From JACCZX01 sp963829995 (lineage in GTDB: Bacteria > Pseudomonadota > Gammaproteobacteria > Burkholderiales > Burkholderiaceae_F): a DNA stretch of 64,000 nt. The stretch's first letter is position 1. Every line of letters begins with the position of its first letter. The notes under the pieces were generated by a model. The model saw nothing but the letters and a program-made list of their open reading frames with translations. It did not search any database and was not told the origin of the DNA. Of this stretch, positions 56,748-64,000 are shown one piece after another. The stretch covers positions 1 through 64,000 of the forward strand of contig CAWHKW010000020.1 in assembly GCA_963829995.1 (NCBI GenBank), read 5' to 3'. A program made the position numbers and the translations under genes.

Positions 56748-59426
56748 ATCCGTAGCGAAGTGCGAGCGATACCAGGCCGCCGCCTGACCGCGCGATTCGA
56801 GGTCGAGCTTGTCGAGAATGTGCGCGACGTGGCGCTTGACGGTGTGCAGGCTCAGGTCGAACGCGCGCGCAATCAGCTTGTTGCTGTCGCCTGCGGCGAT
56901 GCGCGCCAGCACTTCGAGCTCACGCGGCGTCAACCGCTCGGTAGTTGCTTCAACGACTGACAGAGTTGCACCCGGCACAGGGATCGGTCCCACGTTGTCG
57001 GGCGTGCGTGCCAGTGACGCAGCCCAGGCGCGCAGCGTTGCCGCCTCGGCAGCATCCAGGCAGCCTGACCATTCGGCGCGCGCGAGCTCGCTTAATGCCG
57101 CCGCAGCGAATACCGCTCCGCGCGGTCCATCGTCCGGGCTTTGAAGCAAAGGACGAATCAGCGCAGCGGCTTCTTCGCGTGCGCCGCGATTCAGTGCAAT
57201 CGACGCCATACGCATTCGCACTTCTCCCGCCTGCGCGAACATGTCAGCGGCTTCTTCGTGCGCAAGCACGTCATGCCAGTGCGCGAGCGCTTCGTCGCGA
57301 CGCCCTTCGAGCTCAGCCAATGCACCCTGCAACCCGGCTACCGGGCGCAGCCGCGGCGGATCCGCTTCGGTCAGCGTGGCTTGCAGCGCGAGCAAACGCT
57401 GCAACCAGTCGCGCAGTGTTGACACGTCACCCGCGGCAGCCGCAATGCGCGCGGCGAAGTACAGAACGTGCCACAGCCCCCAGTTGCCATAACCGGCTGG
57501 GTGCTCGTCGACGCGGGTACGCGCGCACTGCAGCGCTTCGGCGTTTTCACCGCGCAAGAGTGCCAACATTGCCCGCATCGCAATCGAATGGCTGCGCAGA
57601 ATCACTTCGTGGCCCGCCCACTGCGCATCGGCGACGCCGGCCTCGTGCAGATCAGAAGCTTCCTGCAGTTGGCCGAGCCACACCGCACGCCACGCGAGCG
57701 CAACCTGCGCCATCGCTCGCAACGGATAGGGCCCGTCACCGATCATCGCGAGTGCGCCGGTGCCCCACCGCAGCATCGGCGCCGCCATGCCGGGGCACGC
57801 GGTCTGGCGCGGCGGCGGAATGATGTTCCACTCGCCGACTGTCTTGCACGACTGCAGCAGCTGCACCAGCTTTTCGAACGCGGGCGCCACGGCGCGGCTT
57901 TCGCCGCGCTCCAGGTGAAGCCACATCGTGACCGTCGCCGCGATCAGGCGCGCTTCGACTTCGATCAGCGGCTCGCGCTGCAGCGATTGAACGATGTCCG
58001 CGCACTCCTGCAGACGCCCGAGCGCGATCATCGCCTGGCCCCGGCGCGCCGTCATCGACTGCGTAGCGCCCGTGTCGCCGCGCGCCGCGTACAGCGCCTC
58101 GGCCTGCACGAAATGACGCTCGGCCTCCTGAAAGCGCCACACACTGATCTTGCCGATACCCAGCACGCGCTGCAGTTCGGCATTGCCGGCGATGAATTCC
58201 GGCGGAAACGCGTCGACCAGGCGCAGCGTCGTCGGCGCTGCACCGCTGATGTTCAGTTCCGTTCCGTCGCGGAGCAAAGCACGGGCGGCTTCTTCAAAGC
58301 ACGATGCCGCGAGCAGCATGGCCTGCTTGCGCAGCGTGTCCCCTTCGAGCGCCGCCGCGCGCTGCATCAGCGCGCGCCAGTCGTCGGGCCGATCGAGCTG
58401 CAGACGACGCTGCAGCGCCTCTCGAAACAAGTCGTGCAGGCGCAGCGTGCGCACCGGTGCGTCGAGCACATCGACGAACAGGCCGAGACGTTCGATTTCA
58501 TCCAGCAGCCGAGCCGCGTTCGGGTTGTCGGCAACTTGCGCGCAGCGCGACGCCTCAAGCTCAGGCAGCACACTGACCCGCAGCAGAAAGTCCGAGAGCT
58601 CCGGTCGCAACTTGTCGATCACCTCAGTGACGAGAAAGTCGAACATCGGACGATCCGCCGCGCGCAGCACATGCTCGTGAGACATCGGCACGCTCGAATG
58701 TCCGGCGCTCGCGCCGCCCGTCACGACGCCGATCGCGATGCGCATTCCGGCCGGCCAGCCTTGCGTGCGATCGAAAAGCCGATCGGCAATCGCCTGATCC
58801 AGACCCGATTCGGCTGCGAGTCGACGCGCGTCGTCGCGCGCGAACTGCAATTGCAGCTGCCGGAATTCCGCGAGCTCGTCACGCGCACGCAAGCGTGCGA
58901 GCGCCAGCGGAGGATCAGTGCGCGATGTGATCGCGATGCTCCAGCGCGCGCTGAGCCGCTCGATCAGCAGATCAAGAAAAGCGAAGAACGCCGGGTCGTC
59001 GACGCGATGCACATCCTCGAACGCGATGATCCCGTGCGCGACCTCGCACGCATCGAGCGTGTTGATGATCTCCGCCGCCAGCGTGCGCTGCTCTTCGGAC
59101 GATGCGCGGCCCACGCGCGATCACTAGCGACTCCGGCGCCGTGCGCCAAGGTGGGTCGAAAGGCTCGAGCGCTGCCAGCATGCATTCGAGCAGCCGCTGC
59201 AGATCGTCGCCGGCGTCGGCCGATATCCATGCCACCGCGATGCTGCGGTGGCAGTCGTGCGATCTCGTGCGCGAGTGCGGTCGTCTTGCCGTAGCCGGCG
59301 GGTGCGCATAGCAGGACGACGCGGCGGTTCAGCCAGCGCATCGGCCAGCCGCGCCTGCACGAGTGCGCGCTCGACATACGCAGAGCGTGGCCTGGGCGGT
59401 TGGATCTTTGTGCGGGCGAAGGTCAT
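56727..59426 (-). CDS. MalT-like LuxR-family ATP-dependent regulator (frameshifted three times)
   Basis: About 900 codons. The first frame gives TFARTKIQPPRPRSAYVERA; the second carries the Walker A motif in LLCAPAGYGKTTALAHEIAR; the third AWISADAGDDLQRLLECMLA; the main frame then runs from about 59125 to the end. Breaks are near 59330, 59240 and 59125. The C-terminus has the LuxR helix-turn-helix LTPRELEVLARIAAGDSNK then HTVKRHVAHILDKLDLESRG. It is a large ATP-binding, ligand-responsive transcription activator. Its targets are unknown. Confidence 0.85.
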
Positions 59427-59961
59427 GCGACGCGATCGAGAACGGCATGAGTATCGCCGACTGGATGATGGCTGAGGCGACTGAGCGCAGACCTGACGGC
59501 GCGCAATTCCTGCGCCACGCCAGTGCGGTCCAGCCCATCGCAGCTCCGTGAGTTAGGCGGTCGCCGAGTTGTTGAATGCAAATGCGCAGATCAGTTTCGG
59601 ATAACGAATGTCGTCGAAAATGACAGCTTGCGACCCTAAGCGACATCGCGGCCGCTCTGAAGGGGACGTTCACTAACACTAAGGTAAGCGGAGCACACCG
59701 GCGCGCTGGCTGATTGAAAATTTACGTCTGGACTGCCGGTGTGTAGCCGCTTGACCGTCGGACGTAAGGCATGTTGAGATGTTCAAAAACAAAGCTTTAC
59801 TTTCAGTCGAGCCCCCATTGCTGGTCGGGCGCGCGTTCAGCGTCGCGGCACGCGAAACAGATGGGCCTTCCGGTATTCGGGGCGGAGCGAGCCGAGCGCT
59901 CCAGTCGCACCGGCGCGACGCTTGCGGCGCCCGGTGCAACTTGGTTGTTAGGTGGCGGCGC
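59427..59961. other. Gene-free stretch with an attC-like remnant at 59894-59953
   Basis: These 535 bases contain no credible gene. Near the right end, CCAGTCGCACCGGCGC and GCGCCCGGTGCAACTTGG form an imperfect stem, followed by GTTAGGT (59947-59953), eight bases from the stop of the following hydrolase gene. This looks like the gene-side half of an attC. The partner core is not recognisable, and the site could be a decayed lone attC. Confidence 0.4.
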
Positions 59962-60870
59962 TCAGTTGCGTGCAAGAAAACCGAGTAACGCTTCGTTAAA
60001 GGCCGCGGGATTTTGGTCCGGCGAGCCATGTCGCGCATTTGCGACGGTGATCAACTGCGAGCCGGGAATGCAACGATGTGCGGCCTCAGAGAGCACCCTG
60101 AAGAACGGCCGGGTCAACTCTCCCCTGGTGATCGTCACTGGCATTTTGAGCTGACCCAGTTGCTCGCAGGTCACGCGCGGGGGAGGTGGTGCGCTGAAGT
60201 GCGGCGGGAGTGTTCGCGCATTATCCAAAAGCATCGATCTTGATGCTTGGGAGCGTCTCTCGAAGTTGCCCGGGTCGGCGTATACAAAGTCAACCATGAG
60301 TCGTGTCGCCTCGGCAACGTTGCCGGCTTTTGCCGCCGCACCGACCGGCGCGAAACCCTTGCCTTCGTCGCTCACCACCTTTTGTTCATCGGGATTCGTC
60401 AGGATTGAAGGCAAAGGTGGTTCATTCAGAAAAAGACTGCGCACCAACTCGGGCTGCTCAACAGCCACGCGGAGTGCGATATCCGCCCCGTACGATTGTC
60501 CTACCAGGTGCACCGGCCCCACCTTGAGTTGCCGAATAAACGCAGCGAGGTCGGCCACGTGCGTCGCCCGAGAGTATTGCGTTCCGTTATCAGACCACGG
60601 CGCCACACCAAAATAGCGCTGGTCGAGAGCGATGATTCGGTAGCGCTTGGCGATCGTTTCACGCTGGGGTTCCCAAGCGCGGTGGTCTGAGATCGCGCCG
60701 TGCACGAAAACAACTGGGGCGCCCGTGCCCTGTTCGAGATAGGTGACGCTGGTGCCGTTGACCAACATCTGCTTGACGGACGGCGCTTCGGCCGGTTGAT
60801 CCCCTAACGATTGACACCCCGACAGCGACACCACTAAAGCAAAGGAAAAAGCGACTATTGGCTTGATCAT
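59962..60870 (-). CDS. Lipoprotein alpha/beta hydrolase
   Basis: The product is 302 aa. ATG 60870 follows GAGG; the signal IKPIVAFSFALVVSLSGC ends in a lipobox, so the protein is lipid-anchored. VVFVHGAISDHRAWEPQRE, the elbow VGQSYGADIAL and a late VANARHGSPDQNP (His) are the hydrolase signatures. Gly-x-Ser-x-Gly is present as GQSYG. The stop is next to an attC-like half site, hinting at an origin as a captured cassette. Substrate unknown. Confidence 0.85.
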   Translation of the reverse strand: MIKPIVAFSFALVVSLSGCQSLGDQPAEAPSVKQMLVNGTSVTYLEQGTGAPVVFVHGAISDHRAWEPQRETIAKRYRIIALDQRYFGVAPWSDNGTQYSRATHVADLAAFIRQLKVGPVHLVGQSYGADIALRVAVEQPELVRSLFLNEPPLPSILTNPDEQKVVSDEGKGFAPVGAAAKAGNVAEATRLMVDFVYADPGNFERRSQASRSMLLDNARTLPPHFSAPPPPRVTCEQLGQLKMPVTITRGELTRPFFRVLSEAAHRCIPGSQLITVANARHGSPDQNPAAFNEALLGFLARN

Positions 60871-60945
60871 GTTGACCTCGTTGTTGACGCCGCACACAAC
60901 AAAAACGGGCGCGCGCCGGCCAGCACAGGCGCGCGGCCGGGGTGA

Positions 60946-61155
60946 TCACCGCGTAGCCGCGATCGGCCAAGCAGCGAGGTCCTCGATGGCGGTCGCGGCC
61001 GTATCCGGAACCGCCGCCATAACTGGGTGAGCATCGGGCGCCTCTGTCGAAGAGGCGAATGCGCGCACCGGGTCGGCGGTCCGCGCGAGCAGTATCAAAG
61101 CCATCGCGGTGATAGCGCCAAGCGTGCAAAACGTACGAGTCAGGGTCGGGGTCAT
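60946..61155 (-). CDS. Small exported hypothetical protein
   Basis: The product is 69 aa from ATG 61155, which follows GAAGGAG. A signal-like start (TFCTLGAITAMALILLARTA) is followed by a short Ala/Pro-rich tail (APDAHPVMAAVPDTAATAI). No domain. Its gene lies upstream of and collinear with the lipoprotein hydrolase gene. Confidence 0.45.
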   Translation of the reverse strand: MTPTLTRTFCTLGAITAMALILLARTADPVRAFASSTEAPDAHPVMAAVPDTAATAIEDLAAWPIAATR

Positions 61156-61312
61156 CGGAAGCTCCTTCAAGGGTGGCAAGTCCGTCAGCGGGGGCGCCGG
61201 CGGTGCAGTCACTATCCGTCCGGTGCGCGGTCGGGTCTTGAAGAAGTCCTCAAAGAGATCTCATATTGCGATCAAACGCGCCGGGAAGCTGAAGCAGCGC
61301 GCGGTCACCTTG

Positions 61313-63100
61313 CTAGTCGCGCATCCCCAGCTCGCGCAGGCTGGCGGTCAACTTCGAACGCAGCTGGCCTGCGGGGTCGTCGGACGCCGTACCGGGGATC
61401 CGTCGCATGACCTGGGCGGTCACGAAACCCGGATGACGACGCATATGTTCGTCGAACGCTTGTTGCGCCGCCTGTCGCTGGCCCAGCCGCAGCAGCGCGG
61501 CGGCGTGGATCGGCGGCCACGCCAGCGCAGGAGTGGTGTTGGCAGCGGTCTGGCTCCACTCGTTCGCGAGCTCGTAGCGGCCGGCGCCAAAGTGCGCCAG
61601 CGCCAACCGGTACTGCCACTCCGCGCGAAAGGGGTCGCGCGGTCCAAGGCGGAGCGCGCGTTCGAGCACCGCGGTAGCCTCGTCGAAGCGCCCGTTGAAC
61701 GTCAGCGCAAAGCCGTACGCACCAAACGCTGTCGGCAGCCGGTAGCGACCGCTCCACTCTGCGTTGTTGCGCAGAAGCGCCGGGAAATCGCCTTTCAGGA
61801 AAAGCAGGAATGCCTTCGCGCTGTAGGTGTAGGTGCCGTCGCGGTCGAGCCGCTGCAGATTGGCTGCCGCTTCCTCGGCCCTGTGTACCGCGGCAGGCCG
61901 ATCGGTGATCCAACCATTGCTCAGCACAACGGTAGTGGTGAAGTGCACGCCGCCCCAGGCCCGCGCCGAGTCCGGGTTCATCGCCAGGGCCCGGTCGAAC
62001 AACGCCCGTGCGGCGAGCACGTTCTCGCGCGTGACGCCTCGATACCACAGCGCATAGCCCTGCATCGCCAGATCATCGGCCGACACTTCGGTCGGCGACA
62101 ACGTTGCAATGCGCTCGCCGGTCGAGCGGTAGAGCTCGGCGACTAGCGTGCGCTCGATCGCCACCCCGAAGTCGCTGACCGCTTGGGCCAGTTGCGCGCG
62201 ATCAGTGTCAAAGGCCTCGGCCCAACGCTGCACGCCGCTCTCGCCGTCGGTCAGCGTGAGGTTGAGCCTGATCCTGCCGCCTTCCTGGCGGAGGCTGCCT
62301 TGAACGACATGGCGCACCCCCATCTCACGCGCTACCTGGCGCGGATCCACGGCCTTGCCCTTGTAGGTGCTGGCGGTGTCGCGCGCGATTACGAAACTGT
62401 TCTGCATTCGTGCGACCGCAATCACCAGGTCGCCGTGCAGCGCGTCGGCCAGCCACTCAGCATCCGTCCTCTCGCCTTCGAGCGTGAGCGGCAGCACGAT
62501 GATCGACAGCGCCGGCACTTCGCGAGACAAAGGTGTTCTCGCCAGCTCGGCCGGTGTTCGCCAGGTAGATGACGTGCTGCGCCAGGTCAACCACGCCCCG
62601 CCCGCAAGTAGCACCGCGAGCACCACCGCGCTGATTAATCCCGGCCGCCACCAAGGCCGAGGCGGTCGGGAAAATTCCCGTGCAGCGGCCGCGGCGGCGC
62701 TCAACTCCGCACGCGCCTCGACAGCAGCCCCTGAGAGCGGCTTGTCGGGTACCAGCATGTAGCCGCGCCTGGCGACGTTGCGCACGAGTCGGTGCTCGTC
62801 GTCGCCGAGCACGCGTCGGATGTCGGCAATGGCCTGGGTCAGCGATCCCTCGCCCACCACTACCTTCGGCCACACCTGGTTCATTAGCTCGTCTTTATTG
62901 ATCACTTCGCCGGTGCGGCGGCCGAGAACGAGCAAAACGTCGAGCGCCTGCTTGCGCAAGCCGGCCAGCTCGCCCTCCGCGTCCCGTAACTCGCCGGAAG
63001 TCAGCTCGAGCGTGCAGCGGCCCAGCAGCAAGCGGTTTGCTGCCGGCATTTCGGTCGAGGTGGAGGGACTGGTCACTGCATCTTCAATTCGTGATTGCAA
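61313..63100 (-). CDS. CadC-like winged-helix regulator with transmembrane and TPR regions
   Basis: The product is 595 aa from a TTG at 63100, though the conserved part begins only after about residue 20. Residues about 24-115 form an OmpR-type DNA-binding domain (LAGLRKQALDVLLVLGRRTG, INKDELMNQVWPKVVVGEGS, RLVRNVARRGYMLV). A membrane helix (LISAVVLAVLLAGGAWLTW) follows, then a periplasmic region with LPLTLEGERTDAEWLADAL and several TPR-like repeats (AEWQYRLALAHFGAGRYELA). Such one-component regulators sense signals outside the membrane. Confidence 0.88.
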   Translation of the reverse strand: MQSRIEDAVTSPSTSTEMPAANRLLLGRCTLELTSGELRDAEGELAGLRKQALDVLLVLGRRTGEVINKDELMNQVWPKVVVGEGSLTQAIADIRRVLGDDEHRLVRNVARRGYMLVPDKPLSGAAVEARAELSAAAAAAREFSRPPRPWWRPGLISAVVLAVLLAGGAWLTWRSTSSTWRTPAELARTPLSREVPALSIIVLPLTLEGERTDAEWLADALHGDLVIAVARMQNSFVIARDTASTYKGKAVDPRQVAREMGVRHVVQGSLRQEGGRIRLNLTLTDGESGVQRWAEAFDTDRAQLAQAVSDFGVAIERTLVAELYRSTGERIATLSPTEVSADDLAMQGYALWYRGVTRENVLAARALFDRALAMNPDSARAWGGVHFTTTVVLSNGWITDRPAAVHRAEEAAANLQRLDRDGTYTYSAKAFLLFLKGDFPALLRNNAEWSGRYRLPTAFGAYGFALTFNGRFDEATAVLERALRLGPRDPFRAEWQYRLALAHFGAGRYELANEWSQTAANTTPALAWPPIHAAALLRLGQRQAAQQAFDEHMRRHPGFVTAQVMRRIPGTASDDPAGQLRSKLTASLRELGMRD

Positions 63101-63593
63101 AATAATGCTGACTCAGGCCAGCTGCTGGCACAGTTTGGCATCGCTACGCTGCTGCGGTTCAGCCGCGGATGGATAGCCATCCGCCACTGCGCTCGACGCC
63201 GCCCAACGACGAACACGGTATCTACGGGTCGCTGCGAGAGTCAATGGATCTTGCAACGCCGCCTAGATCAAACAGCAACGCTTGCGGCTGAGATAGATGT
63301 TTCAAGGGTCGTGCTCATCACTGGTTATCGAGCCGAGGATACAGCGCCGTATGTCTGTCCTCATACAATCCTCGAGGCAAGTTGAGTGACCGCTTCAAGG
63401 CGAAATGAGAGGGCTGCGCAGCTGACCGCTTCTGGCCGAATGCGGACATCAACAATGCATTCCCTAGCAATCGGCTTCTGAATAATCTCATCGGTTCCAG
63501 CGGCCCATCTGGGGAAGGTCACCGGCGCTGCAACACGCTGCAAGGAAAATCGTCGTAAGGTTGGCTCCGCCGATTACCGGATCACGACATTCA
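63101..63593. other. Gene-free stretch
   Basis: 493 bases between the divergent CadC-like and aldolase genes. Several short frames exist but none has a credible start, domain or conserved look. It presumably holds the promoters of the two flanking genes; I could not place -10/-35 pairs with confidence. Confidence 0.5.
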
Positions 63594-64000
63594 ATGAACG
63601 CGACGACGCCAATCGACCTGCGCTCGGATACGGTCACCCGTCCATCGCCGGCAATGCGATCGGCGATCGCCGCGGCCGCCGTCGGTGATGACCAGTACGG
63701 CGACGACCCGACGGTGAACGCGTTGCAGGAGCGCGTCGCCGCGCTGCTGGGCAAAGAAGCAGCGCTCTGGTTGCCGAGCGGCACCATGGCGAACCAGGTT
63801 GCGCTGCGCACGCTCACCCGCCCCGGAGACGATGTGATCGTCAGCCGCGAGGCGCACGCGGTCTGGCACGAGACCGGGGGATCGGCCGCCAACGCGGGCG
63901 TTCAGTTGACCGAGATCGGCGCGCGCGGTGTCTTCACAGCAGAGGAGTTCCTTGCGGCGATAAAGCCGCGCGACCACGCGATTTACCCTCCCACCACGCT
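63594..64000 (+). CDS. Low-specificity threonine aldolase family protein (partial, 3' end cut)
   Basis: At least 135 codons from ATG 63594 without a stop. IDLRSDTVTRPSPAMRSAIA, GDDQYGDDPTVNALQERV, LPSGTMANQVALRTLTRPGD and REAHAVWHETGGSAAN are the PLP-domain signatures of L-threonine/L-allo-threonine aldolases. It cleaves threonine to glycine and acetaldehyde. The PLP lysine and the C-terminal domain lie beyond the window. Confidence 0.9.
   Translation, partial: MNATTPIDLRSDTVTRPSPAMRSAIAAAAVGDDQYGDDPTVNALQERVAALLGKEAALWLPSGTMANQVALRTLTRPGDDVIVSREAHAVWHETGGSAANAGVQLTEIGARGVFTAEEFLAAIKPRDHAIYPPTT

Noticed and set aside
57468..59294. 608-codon plus-strand frame opposite the MalT-like regulator
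   Set aside because: Antisense shadow with low-complexity Arg-rich sequence; the minus strand has clear ATPase and LuxR motifs.

Overview
The window looks like a piece of a GC-rich betaproteobacterial chromosome, probably Burkholderiales or a close relative. The evidence is a Bug/TctC-type binding protein, YaeQ, a Pseudomonadota-type LexA box, PbpC next to a bacterial alpha-2-macroglobulin, and Tat-exported redox proteins. No rRNA, tRNA, CRISPR array, prophage or IS element was seen.

Region 1 (1-6.5 kb) is the most unusual part: an integron cassette array. Nine attC-like sites in one orientation separate short minus-strand genes. These encode a glyoxalase-like protein, an exported alpha/beta hydrolase nested with a short GDCCVFCS protein, two NTF2-like proteins, a full-length GDCCVFCS protein, a RidA protein, a Tat-exported intradiol dioxygenase, a zinc-ribbon protein and an HXXEE membrane protein. 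At the right end there is an attI-like site (6407-6465), a palindrome and a rightward promoter overlapping a LexA-type box (6502-6535). This is the layout expected in front of an intI gene, but only about 170 bp remain before the next gene and no integrase is present.

Region 2 (6.7-25 kb) has ordinary chromosomal genes: cystathionine beta-synthase plus a gamma-lyase/synthase (transsulfuration), alpha-2-macroglobulin with PbpC, a cytochrome b with an MsrP-like molybdoenzyme, a Cys-rich exported protein, a trypsin-like protein of unknown role, GloA, a malate/lactate-type dehydrogenase, a Bug protein and exonuclease III.

Region 3 (25-41 kb) is mixed: an AI-2E-family permease, a GNAT acetyltransferase, Gfa, an SMP-30 protein, an ion channel with a GLGD filter, a hydroxyacid dehydrogenase, a cytochrome P450, a multi-domain rhodanese, a GT2 glycosyltransferase, YaeQ, a quinone oxidoreductase, an App1 phosphatase and an NhaA with a fused thioredoxin domain.

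Region 4 (41-64 kb) holds a complete dipeptide-type ABC operon divergent from an M20 peptidase, an Mla-type permease/MlaD/lipoprotein set without an ATPase, a cluster of a diiron-type MBL protein, two cytochromes c and an NmrA protein, an ArsR-SRPBCC operon with a clear operator, a MalT-like regulator, a lipoprotein hydrolase beside a lone attC-like remnant, a CadC-like regulator and the start of a threonine aldolase gene.

A caution applies to the whole window. About 19 single-base frame changes interrupt 12 otherwise well-conserved genes. This pattern suits residual indel error in a draft assembly better than real pseudogenes, so frameshifted genes are annotated over their full span.
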